Source: Marinobacter zhejiangensis
Lineage (GTDB): Bacteria; Pseudomonadota; Gammaproteobacteria; Pseudomonadales; Oleiphilaceae
Assembly: GCF_900114775.1 (NCBI RefSeq)
Contig: NZ_FOUE01000001.1
Span: 868,001 to 932,000, forward strand
Reading direction: 5' to 3'
DNA length: 64,000 nucleotides
How positions within the stretch are numbered: position 1 is the stretch's first letter; every line of letters begins with the position of its first letter. The notes under the pieces are model-generated. The model made no database searches and had not been told where the DNA came from. It worked only from the letters and a program-made list of their open reading frames with translations. Positions 44,714-53,971 of the stretch are shown piece by piece. Both the position numbers and the translations under genes were made by a program.

Positions 44714-45910
44714 TCACAGGCCGAGAATCATTTTGGACACGATATTCTTCTGGATCTCGTTAGACCCACCGAAGATCGACAGTTTGCGGTTGTTGAAGTA
44801 ACTGGCGCTGAGTGGCGCGGCGAACTCATCGGAAAGGTATTCGCCGTCGTAATCCAGCTGGAATTCCTCTTCCACAAACGGAATGGCGTAGGGCCCCAGA
44901 GCGCGACGGGCCAGGTCGTTGATCGCCTGACGAATCTCTGTGCCACGTACCTTGAGCATGGAGCTTTCCGCACCAGGCACCCCGCCGCCTTCTACCGCAG
45001 CGATAATTCGCAGGTTACTGATGGCAGCCGCCATCAGGTCGATTTCAACCTGAGCGATGCGCTGGCTGAACCCCGGGTCTTCGATCAGCGGGCGTCCGTT
45101 TTTCAGGCGCCGACTGGCCAAAGCTTTCAGGTGCGAGAGGGCGGCCTTGGAAATGCCGATACCGGCGATACCGGTGCGCTCATAGGTGAGCAGGTATTTG
45201 GCGTAGGTCCAGCCTTTGTCTTCTTCGCCCACCAGGTTTTCCACCGGGACCTTGACGTCCTCGAAGAACACCTCGTTGACCTCGTGTTCGCCATCGAGGG
45301 TGATGATCGGGCGCACGGTAATGCCCGGTGTGTTCATGTCGATGAGCAGGAATGAGATACCTTCCTGGGCCTTCACCTCGGTGTTGGTGCGCACCAGACA
45401 GAAGATCATGTTGGCGTGCTGCCCCAGGGTGGTCCAGGTCTTCTGGCCGTTGACTATGTAATGGTCACCGTCGCGGACGGCGCGGGTTTTCACGGAGGCA
45501 AGGTCGGAACCGGCACCGGGCTCGGAATAGCCCTGGCACCACCAGTCTTCGCCACTGAGAATGCGCGGGAGGTACTGCTGTTTCTGCGCTTCGTTACCGA
45601 ATTTGATGATGACCGGAGCGACCATGTTCACCCCGAACGGGATGGTACGGGGAACCCCATAACGGCAGGACTCTTCGTCCCAGATGTGCTTCTGCACCGC
45701 TGACCATTCAACACCACCGTATTGCTCCGGCCAGTGTGTGGCGTACCAACCCTGGGCAGTGAGTATTTTCTGCCAGCGTAGATGATCTTCTTTTGACAGT
45801 TTCCGGAAGCCTTTGACCTTCTCTGCAATGTCGGTCGGCAGCTTCTCGTCCAGGAAGGCGCGCACTTCATCGCGGAAGGCGAGTTCTTCGGCCGTGTAGT
45901 TAATGTTCAT
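44714..45910 (-). CDS. acyl-CoA dehydrogenase, PimC-like catalytic partner
   Basis: This 398-aa flavoenzyme has GYSEPGAGSDLASVKTRA, GQKTWTTLGQHANMIFCLVR and a C-terminal FGGSNEIQKNIVSKMILGL that carries the catalytic Glu. The pattern of N-terminal AFLDEKLP and the LRWQKILTAQGWYATHWPEQYGG segment matches the PimC/FadE27-type subunits that act on bulky or dicarboxylic acyl-CoAs. AGGTAGGAACA precedes the ATG at 45910; the longer frame to 45970 would run through the operator at 45948. Gene order supports a heteromeric enzyme with the 43561 product. Confidence 0.9.
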   Translation of the reverse strand: MNINYTAEELAFRDEVRAFLDEKLPTDIAEKVKGFRKLSKEDHLRWQKILTAQGWYATHWPEQYGGVEWSAVQKHIWDEESCRYGVPRTIPFGVNMVAPVIIKFGNEAQKQQYLPRILSGEDWWCQGYSEPGAGSDLASVKTRAVRDGDHYIVNGQKTWTTLGQHANMIFCLVRTNTEVKAQEGISFLLIDMNTPGITVRPIITLDGEHEVNEVFFEDVKVPVENLVGEEDKGWTYAKYLLTYERTGIAGIGISKAALSHLKALASRRLKNGRPLIEDPGFSQRIAQVEIDLMAAAISNLRIIAAVEGGGVPGAESSMLKVRGTEIRQAINDLARRALGPYAIPFVEEEFQLDYDGEYLSDEFAAPLSASYFNNRKLSIFGGSNEIQKNIVSKMILGL

Positions 45911-45947
45911 TGTTCCTACCTCTCGATGCTTGATAGCGAAAAGATAT

Positions 45948-45963
45948 ACCGCATAGCAGAATC
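45948..45963. promoter_or_regulatory. IclR-like operator candidate before the dehydrogenase pair
   Basis: TACCGCATAGCAGAA matches TTCnGCAnTGCnGAA with two mismatches and lies about 40 bases upstream of the dehydrogenase gene, between it and the divergent porin gene. Loose half-sites (TCTGCAGAAC, CTCTGCAAC) lie at about 46000-46025. Confidence 0.45.
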
Positions 45964-46138
45964 GTTCCATGATCTCGTACTGCTTTTGTGTTTGTCAACG
46001 TCTGCAGAACTATAAAACGCTCTGCAACTTCTACTTTTGTCAAAAATTGATTCCGAAAACTTGTTGTATAAAAAATCTATGTATATAGTCCGTAACACAG
46101 AACCTGGTACTGCTAGGCGGAACTGGATTCGATTTAAA

Positions 46139-46153
46139 TACCGCATTGCGGAA
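46139..46153. promoter_or_regulatory. IclR-like operator before the DcaP-like porin
   Basis: TACCGCATTGCGGAA fits TTCnGCAnTGCnGAA with one mismatch and lies 31 bases before the porin start in the 273-bp divergent region. The core CCGCATTGCGG is a perfect palindrome around its central base pair. Confidence 0.55.
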
Positions 46154-46183
46154 CAAGAGTGAGTAACCAATACGAGGTTTGTG

Positions 46184-47509
46184 ATGACAAAAACAACAAA
46201 GTCCTTCAGAGCACACCCCTTGGCCAATGCCGTTGCGTTGGCTGCGCTGCCGTTAGTTGCGTTGGGGGCATCGGTCGCTCAGGCTCAGGACTCTGAATTG
46301 GAACAGTTGCGGCAACGGGTTGATCAGCTGGAGTCCCGGTTGGCGGGGGCGGTGTCAACGGCACCAGAACTTACGGAAGAGAACCCCTATATCCTTCGCG
46401 AAGGCGACGGTCTGAAAATTGGTGACACCACGCTGTCTTTCGGTGGCTTTATCAAGGCGGACGTCATTTACGGCTCCAACGGCAATGGTCACAAAAACGG
46501 TTATTCCATTGGCTTGCCCCGCTCGTTTGCGTCTGCAGCCGCTACTGATAATGACTGGAAGGTCGGTTTTACAGCGCGGGAAACCCGCTTCAGCATTGGT
46601 ACAGAAACCGACGATGTGGCTGGCCACACCCTGAGAACCTATCTGGAAATGGACTTCAACCAGGCGGCGGATTCCGACGGTAACGAGATTGTGTCCAACA
46701 GTTATTCACCGCGTCTGCGTCAGGCTTACGGCAACTGGAACGGGTGGAGCTTTGGTCAGACCTACACCACCTTCAGTGACCTTGCGGCAATGCCTGAAAT
46801 CCTGGATCAGGGCAAGATGGCGGGCTTTATCTATGTAACTCAGCCGCAGCTGCGTTACACCACCTCAGCACCCGGCGGTTCATTCATGGTGGCGCTGGAG
46901 AACCCGGAGGATGGCTTTGGTTCTGTTTCCTATGACGACCAATCCTACCCGGACCTGACAGCCCGCTATCAGTTCCGTGGCCACTATGGTGTGTACTCGG
47001 TGTCCGGTATCGTCCGCAACCTGGAAGACGACGCGTCCAACGACACTGAGCTGACGGGCGCTGTGGGCTTTAGTGCGCGCATTCCCACCTACGGCAAGGA
47101 TGATCTGCGCCTGCAGTACAACTATGGTGCACTTGGCCGTTATATGGGGCTGTACACCTACCCCGATGTCGACCTGGCAGCCCAGGCTGCAGGAAAGGTG
47201 GAAGCTCTCGAATCCTACGGTGTGACAGCGGCTTACCGTCACTTCTGGACGCCAAGCTGGCGTAGCAGTCTGACCGTATCTCATACCGAAATCGTCAGTG
47301 ACCTGACCAACCCGGTGGCAACGCCAGTGGCCAACGGCACCCTCAGCTACTTCGACTCCTCCTCGTCAGTGCACGCCAACCTGTTGTGGTCGGCCCACAA
47401 GAACCTGACGTTGGGTCTGGAATACGCTTACTGGGATTTTGGAGTGATCGGTTCAGCCAGCAGCAACCAGTACGAGCAGGTGATGGCATCCGCCAAGATG
47501 ACCTTCTGA
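46184..47509 (+). CDS. DcaP-like outer-membrane porin
   Basis: This 441-aa outer-membrane beta-barrel protein has a Sec signal peptide ending near SVAQAQD, a short coiled coil (SELEQLRQRVDQLESRL), the signature FGGFIKADVIYG at the first strand and a terminal aromatic strand ending in AKMTF. The family was named from DcaP, a trimeric porin that passes dicarboxylic acids in Acinetobacter. It is divergent from the PimC/D-like dehydrogenases and likely admits their substrate. GAGG precedes the ATG at 46184; a GTG at 46181 is possible. Confidence 0.85.
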   Translation: MTKTTKSFRAHPLANAVALAALPLVALGASVAQAQDSELEQLRQRVDQLESRLAGAVSTAPELTEENPYILREGDGLKIGDTTLSFGGFIKADVIYGSNGNGHKNGYSIGLPRSFASAAATDNDWKVGFTARETRFSIGTETDDVAGHTLRTYLEMDFNQAADSDGNEIVSNSYSPRLRQAYGNWNGWSFGQTYTTFSDLAAMPEILDQGKMAGFIYVTQPQLRYTTSAPGGSFMVALENPEDGFGSVSYDDQSYPDLTARYQFRGHYGVYSVSGIVRNLEDDASNDTELTGAVGFSARIPTYGKDDLRLQYNYGALGRYMGLYTYPDVDLAAQAAGKVEALESYGVTAAYRHFWTPSWRSSLTVSHTEIVSDLTNPVATPVANGTLSYFDSSSSVHANLLWSAHKNLTLGLEYAYWDFGVIGSASSNQYEQVMASAKMTF

Positions 47510-47580
47510 GCCTGCTGACCCCGAGCGTCTCGGGGCTTGGCGAGAGTTAGCAAAGGATACCCAGGCATGACGCCCTCTTG

Positions 47581-47616
47581 CCCCGGAGCTTCCACGTCGA
47601 ATCTCCGGGGTTTTTT
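47581..47616 (+). terminator. rho-independent terminator of the porin gene
   Basis: CCCCGGAG and CTCCGGGG enclose a 14-base loop and are followed by six T. A smaller hairpin (CCCCGAG/CTCGGGG) lies 45 bases upstream, close to the stop codon. Confidence 0.88.
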
Positions 47617-47675
47617 GTGCCTGTATGGAAAACCGCTGTACGAACACTCGGGGCGAGAAGGTCAGGGCGTTGGGC

Positions 47676-47703
47676 AAAAAAAAGGCAGGACCGTAGTCCT
47701 GCC
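47676..47703 (-). terminator. rho-independent terminator of the glutaryl-CoA-dehydrogenase-like gene
   Basis: On the minus strand GGCAGGA, a six-base loop and TCCTGCC are followed by eight T. It lies 17 bases beyond the gene's stop codon and separates it from the convergent porin. Confidence 0.9.
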
Positions 47704-47720
47704 ATATAAGGATGATGGCC

Positions 47721-48890
47721 TTAGCTGAAGGCTTGAATGCCAGTCTGACCGCGACCAAGGATCAGAGCGTGGACATCATGGGTGCCCTCATAGGTGTTGA
47801 CGGCTTCAAGGTTCATGACATGACGTATAACGTGGTACTCGTCAGAGATGCCGTTGCCGCCATGCATGTCGCGGGCAACCCGGGCGATATCCAGGGCTTT
47901 GCCGCAGTTGTTTCGCTTGAGCAGTGACACGGAATCCGGGGTGGCTTCGCCGGCGTCCATCATCCGGCCCAGCTGCAATACCGCCTGCAGGCCCAAGGTG
48001 ATCTCGGTCTGCATGTCGACCAGCTTCTTCTGGATCAGCTGGTTGGCAGCCAGTGGTCGGCCAAACTGTTGACGTTCCAGCGTGTAATTACGCGCGGCGT
48101 GCCAGCAGAACTCGGCCGCACCCAGTGCGCCCCAGCTGATGCCGAAGCGGGCCTTGGTGAGGCAGCTCAGCGGGCCTTTCAGTCCCTCGACTTCCAGGTG
48201 GTTTTCCTCCGGTACAAAGACCTCATCCATAAAGATGGAGCCGGTGTCTGATGCCCGCAGTGAGAACTTGCCTTCGATTTTCGGGGTGTCCAGGCCCTTG
48301 GCGCCTTCGCGTTCGATGACGAAGCCGTGGACCGCGCCGTCCAGCTTGGCCCACACTACACAGACATCGGCGATCGGTGAGTTGGTGATCCACATCTTGG
48401 AACCGCTGAGCAGGTAACCGCCATCCACCTTCTTGGCCCGGGTTTCCATGCCGCCAGGGTCGGAGCCGTGGTTGGGTTCGGTGAGGCCAAAACAACCCAC
48501 CATTTCACCGGAGGCCAGCTTGGGCAGAATTCGCTTCTTGAGGGCTTCCTTGCCATAGGAATAGATCGGGTACATCACCAGGGACGATTGTACCGACAGG
48601 GCAGAACGGTAGGCTGAGTCGACCCGCTCCACTTCCCGGGCAATCAGGCCGTAACACACGTGGTTCAGGCCAGGACCGCCGTACTCCTCTGGCAGGGTGG
48701 CGCCCAGCATGCCCAGCTCGCCCATCTCGTTGAAAATGTTACGGTCAAATTTCTCGTGACGGTTTGCTTCGGTAATACCTGGCATCAGGCGTTGGTCGCA
48801 GAAAGCGCGAATACTGTCGCGAACCTGGCGTTCGGTTTCGTCCAGCTGCTTGTCGAATTGCAGCAGGTCATCCCACGGAGCGGAAGCCAT
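47721..48890 (-). CDS. gcdH: glutaryl-CoA dehydrogenase-like acyl-CoA dehydrogenase
   Basis: This 389-aa flavoenzyme would oxidise and decarboxylate glutaryl-CoA to crotonyl-CoA. Family traits include [19 protein letters not shown], the substrate-Arg region [32 protein letters not shown] and the catalytic Glu in [25 protein letters not shown] precedes the ATG at 48890, so the frame to 48911 is too long. It lies downstream of a PcaF-like thiolase gene. Decarboxylation is inferred from family; a related substrate is possible. Confidence 0.88.
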   Translation of the reverse strand: MASAPWDDLLQFDKQLDETERQVRDSIRAFCDQRLMPGITEANRHEKFDRNIFNEMGELGMLGATLPEEYGGPGLNHVCYGLIAREVERVDSAYRSALSVQSSLVMYPIYSYGKEALKKRILPKLASGEMVGCFGLTEPNHGSDPGGMETRAKKVDGGYLLSGSKMWITNSPIADVCVVWAKLDGAVHGFVIEREGAKGLDTPKIEGKFSLRASDTGSIFMDEVFVPEENHLEVEGLKGPLSCLTKARFGISWGALGAAEFCWHAARNYTLERQQFGRPLAANQLIQKKLVDMQTEITLGLQAVLQLGRMMDAGEATPDSVSLLKRNNCGKALDIARVARDMHGGNGISDEYHVIRHVMNLEAVNTYEGTHDVHALILGRGQTGIQAFS

Positions 48891-48970
48891 GCAGTTTCTC
48901 CTGTTAGGCAAGGAGGCGGTGAGGTGTCACCGCCAGTGTTATGTGACCGGCCGACAGGGCCGGGGTTCAA

Positions 48971-50176
48971 TCAGTCGGTGACACGCTCGATCACGGCAGC
49001 GATGCCCTGGCCAACGCCAATGCACATGCTGAGGAGTGCGTAACGGCCAGAAATGCGTTCGAGCTGGCGTGTGGCTGTCAGCGCCAGACGGGCCCCGGAG
49101 GCGCCCAGCGGGTGACCGACAGCAATAGCTCCGCCGTTCGGGTTCAGGCGCGGGTCGTCGCCGGCGATACCCATCTTTGCGGCGCAGCCCAGTACCTGGG
49201 CTGCAAACGCTTCGTTAATTTCGATCACGTCCATATCGTTGATGGTCAATCCGGCCCGTGCCAGGGCTTTCTCGCTGGCGGGTACTGGGCCATAGCCCAT
49301 AACCCTGGGCGCGACACCGGCGATGGCGGCTGACACGATGCGGGCCCTTGGTCGGATACCGGCTTTGTCGCCCGCTTCGCGGGAGCCAATCAGCAGTGCG
49401 GCCGCGCCGTCATTGACGCCTGATGCGTTACCGGCGGTCACTACGCCTCCGTCAAACAGCGGCCGTAGCCCCGACAGTGCATCAAGCGTGGACTGAGGGC
49501 GGGGGTGCTCATCCCGGTCGACCGCGATCGCCGGCTTCTTGCGTCCCTGGGGCACGTTGATAGCGAGGATCTCTTCATCATAGAACCCTGCGTTCATTGC
49601 GGCATCGTAACGAGCCTGGCTCTGTGCCGCAAAACGGTCGACGGTGTCCCGGTCCAAGCCCAGTTCACGGGCGATGTTATCGGCGGTTTCCGGCATGGTA
49701 TCGGCGCCGAACGCGTGTTCGATTCTGGGGTTGGGGAAGCGCGCTCCAATGGTGCTGTCAAAGGCACGAAAATCCCGACTATAGGGGGTTTCACTTTTGG
49801 CCATCACAAAAGGTGCCCGGCTCATACTCTCAGCACCACCGGCGACAAACAGCTCGCCTTCGCCGCACTTGACCGCCCGCGCAGCATCGATGATCGCGGC
49901 GAGGCCGGACCCGCACAGGCGGTTGACGGTGAGGCCACCGGTTTCAATCGGCAGTCCCGCCATCAAGCCGGCATGACGAGCCAGGTTGCGGGCGTCTTCG
50001 CCGGCCTGATTGGTGCAGCCGGCAATGACGTCTTCGTAACTGGCGGGATCGAAGGGGTTGCGAGCGACCAGTGCCTGGATGACTGCGGCGAGCAGATCAT
50101 CGGGGCGGACCTTGGCGAGAGCGCCAGCGTGGCGCCCGAAAGGGGTTCTCAGACCATCGTAGATATAGGCACTCAT
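48971..50176 (-). CDS. thiolase, PcaF-like (3-oxoadipyl-CoA thiolase type)
   Basis: This 401-aa thiolase has the acylated Cys in VNRLCGSGLAAII, the His in NGGAIAVGHPLGASGARL and the second Cys in LSMCIGVGQG. The segments CTNQAGEDARNLARH, AFDSTIGARFPNP and GADTMPETADN are typical of PcaF/PaaJ, which cleave 3-oxoadipyl-CoA to succinyl-CoA and acetyl-CoA. Together with the glutaryl-CoA-dehydrogenase-like gene 80 bases downstream it points to C5-C6 dicarboxyl-CoA intermediates. Confidence 0.9.
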   Translation of the reverse strand: MSAYIYDGLRTPFGRHAGALAKVRPDDLLAAVIQALVARNPFDPASYEDVIAGCTNQAGEDARNLARHAGLMAGLPIETGGLTVNRLCGSGLAAIIDAARAVKCGEGELFVAGGAESMSRAPFVMAKSETPYSRDFRAFDSTIGARFPNPRIEHAFGADTMPETADNIARELGLDRDTVDRFAAQSQARYDAAMNAGFYDEEILAINVPQGRKKPAIAVDRDEHPRPQSTLDALSGLRPLFDGGVVTAGNASGVNDGAAALLIGSREAGDKAGIRPRARIVSAAIAGVAPRVMGYGPVPASEKALARAGLTINDMDVIEINEAFAAQVLGCAAKMGIAGDDPRLNPNGGAIAVGHPLGASGARLALTATRQLERISGRYALLSMCIGVGQGIAAVIERVTD

Positions 50177-50256
50177 GACACCTCCTGATCGGTAATAGGG
50201 TGGTGGGTGATGTTACTGCCGAATTTGAGCTCATGGAAACACAAAATGCATTAAAT

Positions 50257-50273
50257 GTTTCGATATGCGAAAC
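50257..50273. promoter_or_regulatory. perfect-arm palindrome before the thiolase and carrier genes
   Basis: GTTTCGATATGCGAAAC has two exact 6-bp arms (GTTTCG/CGAAAC) around a 5-bp centre in an AT-rich 180-bp divergent promoter region. It is probably an operator. Similar, less perfect copies lie at 35262 and 53972. Confidence 0.55.
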
Positions 50274-50356
50274 TGTATTTTGTAATTTGTGTTTGGGAAG
50301 ACTAATATTCGCTCAAAGTAATTGCAAGTCACCCATGGGTCCAAGGTGGTGCCAAT

Positions 50357-51697
50357 ATGATTCGATACCTGCTCCCGCTGGCGGTGGTACTAGAGCTGGT
50401 GACCCTGTGTACGGGAGAGACGAAGTTCAGCGTGGTATCCGGCTGTGTGCTGCTGGTGTATTTCCTGGCGACGCTAACAGCTATGCAGAGATATACCCGC
50501 TGGCTGGTGATAATCACACTGCTGGTGTCCGTCGGGCTGCTTGCTGCCGGTCGGCTGGGGTCTGCAGAACTGTTGGATGCGGCGTCCAGTGCCGCCTTCT
50601 ATGCGGCGTTTCTGGGCAGTCTCGGAACCATGCAGTGCCTGGTGCGGCGGTTCGAAGTTTTGCGGCGTATCCATGATGTACTGCTGGGAGGGCCGCCGGT
50701 CCTGCTCTACCCCAAGTACGCAGTCACCAGCTGCCTGGTGGCGTCGGTACTAAGTTTCGGCATGATGAACCTGCTGTGTGGCAGTTTGTCGCAAACGCTG
50801 TCCCAGCGCGGGATTACCGGCCAGGCCCGGCTGGGTTGGATTCGCAGTGTCCTCATCAGTGTGTTGCGTGGGTTCGCCTTGGTGCCGTTGGTTGCTCCGA
50901 CGTCAGTAGCGGTCGCCATCATCACCCGGGAAATGCCCTCGCTGACCTGGTCCCAACTGTTGCCATATGGACTGGTGGCTGCGTTGCTGATGGTCGTGGT
51001 TGGCTGGGTGCTGGAGCACCGCCGTTTCAGGTTGGTCAGTGAACAGCGGGTCAACTTGTCCGGTTGGCCACCTGGCAGCGGTCTGCTGTGCCTGGTCGTT
51101 GTTGCCGTCCTGGTGGTGATGGGGATGTTGGTGGCGACCACGCCCCTCAACGTGTCCCGGGCCGCCATGCTGGCTGTGCCTCTGGTCACCCTGTTGGTGA
51201 TGCTGTGGCAGGACCGCTCGCCACGGAGCGTGCTTGATGAGGCTGCTGACAACGTAAATGCCATGGCTAACGAAATGGCCATTTTTGCTGCTTCGGCGGC
51301 TTTTGGGGTGGTGTTGATTGCCCAGGTGCCTGAAGGCCTGGTGAGCCTGGTGACCGGGTATGACATCAGCCCCTACCTGTTGGCGGTGGCCGGATTGCTG
51401 CTCTTGCCCCTGTTGGCGGCACTGGGTGTCATACCCATCACCACTCTCAGTGTCATTGCCGGGTTGTTGCCGCCCCTGGCAGCGATGGGAATGAACCCGT
51501 TGTTGCTGGCCGTGGGGTTGGTGATTGGGTTTGCGCTGGCGATGATGTTGTCGCCGTTTGGGCCTTCGGTGATGTTGCTGTCCAGGTTCGGGCAGGTGTC
51601 CCGCTGGCTGGTGGCCTTCGGTTGGAACGGATTGTTTGTGCTGATCCTGCTGCCCCTGCTGGTGGCCTTGCTGGGGGGGTGGTACTGGCTGATGTAA
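50357..51697 (+). CDS. multi-pass membrane protein, probable transporter of unknown family
   Basis: This 446-aa very hydrophobic protein has about 12 helices and no signal peptide. Repeating features (a polar Pro/Asn break in the first half near residue 130, MMNLLCGSLSQTLSQRG, and PSRFG-like SPFGPSVMLLSRFGQVSRWL near the end) suggest an inverted-repeat ion-transporter fold such as the IT or TRAP-large-subunit type, but I cannot name a family. It is divergent from the thiolase gene and shares its operator region, so a substrate of the catabolic pathway is the likely cargo. Confidence 0.75.
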   Translation: MIRYLLPLAVVLELVTLCTGETKFSVVSGCVLLVYFLATLTAMQRYTRWLVIITLLVSVGLLAAGRLGSAELLDAASSAAFYAAFLGSLGTMQCLVRRFEVLRRIHDVLLGGPPVLLYPKYAVTSCLVASVLSFGMMNLLCGSLSQTLSQRGITGQARLGWIRSVLISVLRGFALVPLVAPTSVAVAIITREMPSLTWSQLLPYGLVAALLMVVVGWVLEHRRFRLVSEQRVNLSGWPPGSGLLCLVVVAVLVVMGMLVATTPLNVSRAAMLAVPLVTLLVMLWQDRSPRSVLDEAADNVNAMANEMAIFAASAAFGVVLIAQVPEGLVSLVTGYDISPYLLAVAGLLLLPLLAALGVIPITTLSVIAGLLPPLAAMGMNPLLLAVGLVIGFALAMMLSPFGPSVMLLSRFGQVSRWLVAFGWNGLFVLILLPLLVALLGGWYWLM

Positions 51698-51742
51698 CGG
51701 CCGGCCCGAGGGTGCCCCGGGCCGGAAGGGGCAAACCGGGGG

Positions 51743-52672
51743 TCAATATCCCTGGTTGACGTTCGCCACGCCAGTTATCGGCTGGCCTTGGTTGTGGGCA
51801 CGGATCTTGGTGGTGATCTGCTCCAGCGTGTCGTCGCGCTGGGTGCGGGCAGAGACATGAGGTGTGATGGTGATCTCGGGGCATGACCAGAACGGGTGGT
51901 CGTCCGGTAATGGCTCGGACGTAAAGACATCCAGGGAGGCGTGCTTGACTGAACCGGCCTCAATAGCGGCCAGCAAGTCTTCTTCCACGAGGTGCTCACC
52001 GCGGCCAACGTTGATCACCACAGCCTGGGGGTGCAACTTTGCCAGTGTGGTGGCGTTGATAATGCCGCGAGTATCGTCGGTCAGGGGGAGTGTGTTGATC
52101 AAGACCCGGGTTTGGCCCAGGAATTCATCGAACTGGTCCGGGCCGGCATAGCAGGTCACTCCGTCCAGTTGGTGCTGGCTGCGGGCCCAGCCACTGACCT
52201 TGTAGTCCAGGTTGGCAATGGTCCGGGCCACACGCTTGCCGATATGGCCCAGGCCCATCACCCCAATCGGCCAGTCCTTGCGCCGAATCGGGCGGTGAAT
52301 TTTCCAGGTGCCGGCGGCCTGCTGATCTCGGTAGATCTGCATATCCCGGGTGATATCCACCAGTTGGTGGACGACGTGTTCGGCCATCTGCACCGACATG
52401 CCTGCATCCTCCAGGCGTACCACAGGTACCCCCGCCGGCAGGTTGGGGACCTTGAGCAAGCCGTCGATGCCAGCCCCCAGATTGAAAATGGCCTTCAGAT
52501 GTTTCTCGCGCTCGAACAGCGCCTGAGGGGGTTGCCAGACGATGGCGTAGTCCGCATTGACAGCCTCACCTGCGGGATCCCAGGCGTAGACCTCGGCCTC
52601 TGGCAACAGGCTCTGGATCGGGATGGTCCAGCGTTCGGGTTTGGGGTCTCCGGCAACGAAGAGTACTTTCAT
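51743..52672 (-). CDS. glyoxylate/hydroxypyruvate reductase A-like 2-hydroxyacid dehydrogenase
   Basis: This 309-aa D-2-hydroxyacid dehydrogenase has GVMGLGHIGKRVARTIANLDYKVSGWARS as the NAD(P)H-binding region (Arg after the second strand favours NADPH) and the catalytic Arg/Glu/His set in NVGRGEHLVEEDL, SEPLPDDHPFW and ITPHVSA. NLGAGIDGLL is typical of GhrA. It would reduce glyoxylate or hydroxypyruvate, or another 2-oxo acid. It is divergent from the IclR regulator gene. Confidence 0.88.
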   Translation of the reverse strand: MKVLFVAGDPKPERWTIPIQSLLPEAEVYAWDPAGEAVNADYAIVWQPPQALFEREKHLKAIFNLGAGIDGLLKVPNLPAGVPVVRLEDAGMSVQMAEHVVHQLVDITRDMQIYRDQQAAGTWKIHRPIRRKDWPIGVMGLGHIGKRVARTIANLDYKVSGWARSQHQLDGVTCYAGPDQFDEFLGQTRVLINTLPLTDDTRGIINATTLAKLHPQAVVINVGRGEHLVEEDLLAAIEAGSVKHASLDVFTSEPLPDDHPFWSCPEITITPHVSARTQRDDTLEQITTKIRAHNQGQPITGVANVNQGY

Positions 52673-52982
52673 GAAGCACCTCGATTATTGGCTGTTTGTT
52701 GTGAATGCGAAGCTTTTTGTTCCGCTTGTAGAAATCGAATATCGCAAGAAGCTATCAAAATCGGAATTTGGTGTCACTAATCAGAACAGATAATGAAACA
52801 AAACGAAGTAGTGTTTCATATTTGATTCATAAATTGATCTATTCAAGTGGTGCTGGGTTGATTGACGATCTAAAATACAGGGAAATTTCAAAGAGCAGAA
52901 TCCTGTCACAGCTGCGCACTGCGAAGCGCCATGGCGAGGTCTGTGTCTGCAACGATTGAATTATCTGGAGGACGCCAGTTCT
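52673..52982. promoter_or_regulatory. 310-bp AT-rich divergent promoter region before the IclR gene
   Basis: This stretch between the GhrA-like gene and the IclR gene is markedly AT-rich. It holds half-site-like sequences (ATGCGAAG at about 52705, TTCCGCTTGTAGAAA at about 52719, ATCGAATATCGCAAG at about 52733) similar to the operators seen elsewhere. GGAGG lies at 52967-52971 before the IclR start. No RNA gene or ORF of substance is visible. Confidence 0.5.
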
Positions 52983-53816
52983 ATGGCAACTGAAGCAACC
53001 AAGAAAACCCGTGCAAAAAAGGCGGACCTGTCGGTCAACAATGAAGTGCCCGTCAAACCGGAAAAAGACCGAAAGTTTGTAGAAGCCCTGTCCCGGGGAT
53101 TGGATGTGTTGCGTGCCTTCAGCCAGGGATCTGTGATCCTGGGGAATCAGGACATTGCCCGTATCACCGGTTTGCCGAAGCCGACTGTTTCGCGCATGAC
53201 TTATACCCTGACCAAGCTGGGTTACCTCAGCTATAACCCGATTCTGGAAAAGTACCAGCTCAGTTCCGGCGTTCTGGCCCTGGGGTATGCGTATGTTTCC
53301 AACCTCAAGGTTCGCCAGCTGGCCAAACCTTACATGGACGAATTTGCCCGTCGCACCAACATGTCGGTGGGGCTGACCTGCCATGACCGCCTGCATATGA
53401 TCTATGTGGAAAACCGGATGCCACCGGAAGCCACCCTGCTGCGGATGGAAATCGGCTTGCGCCTGCCGATGGCCACCACCGCTGCTGGCCGTGCCTATTG
53501 CGCCGCGGTCAGTGACGGCGCCCGCAAGATCCTGATGGACGGCATGGCGAAGAAGTACGGCGACCAGTGGCCGGAGAAGAAAGAAGGTCTCGACCGGGCC
53601 ATGGAGGAGTACAAGACCAGCGGCTTCTGCCTGTCCCTCGGTGAATGGGACCGCAACATCAACTCCGCCGGGGTGCCGGTTCGCCTGGAAGACGGGACCA
53701 TCATGGTGCTGACCTGTGCGGCACCTTCCTATCTGATTTCCGGTGAGAAACTGCGCGACTCCATCGCACATCAGCTGGCTATGCTGGCGAGTGATATCGA
53801 ATCACTCGGCGTTTGA
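52983..53816 (+). CDS. IclR family transcriptional regulator
   Basis: This 277-aa regulator has a Lys-rich leader, a winged-helix domain (about residues 28-90: VEALSRGLDVLRAFS..LGNQDIARITGLPKPTVSRMTYTLTKLGYL) and an IclR effector domain with MSVGLTCHDRLHMIYVENR and MATTAAGRAY. This PcaR-like group usually controls catabolism of aromatic or organic acids and often binds palindromes near TTCCGCATTGCGGAA. It lies in the centre of the catabolic genes, just upstream of the FadB-like gene, and is the best candidate for the master regulator of the region. Confidence 0.92.
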   Translation: MATEATKKTRAKKADLSVNNEVPVKPEKDRKFVEALSRGLDVLRAFSQGSVILGNQDIARITGLPKPTVSRMTYTLTKLGYLSYNPILEKYQLSSGVLALGYAYVSNLKVRQLAKPYMDEFARRTNMSVGLTCHDRLHMIYVENRMPPEATLLRMEIGLRLPMATTAAGRAYCAAVSDGARKILMDGMAKKYGDQWPEKKEGLDRAMEEYKTSGFCLSLGEWDRNINSAGVPVRLEDGTIMVLTCAAPSYLISGEKLRDSIAHQLAMLASDIESLGV

Positions 53817-53863
53817 TGGCGGCAGGCCGCTTGCCGGTTTTGAGAGCTTGACTATGCTGAAAG

Positions 53864-53889
53864 CCGCACCCTTCAGGTGCGGTTTTTTT
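53864..53889 (+). terminator. rho-independent terminator of the IclR gene
   Basis: CCGCACC, loop CTTCA, GGTGCGG, followed by seven T, 47 bases after the IclR stop. It isolates the regulator from the FadB-like operon downstream. Confidence 0.92.
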
Positions 53890-53971
53890 GTGCCTGAAAA
53901 GAGTGAATTTTGTATTTGGTGCGTATTGAATGGTTGAAAATTGATCCCAACTTGTATTAAATCGACCCAGC

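Noticed and set aside
51701..51725. Terminator after the 50357 carrier
   Set aside because: CCGGCCC/GGGCCGG can pair, but there is no T-run and the loop is GC-rich, so I left it out as a called terminator.
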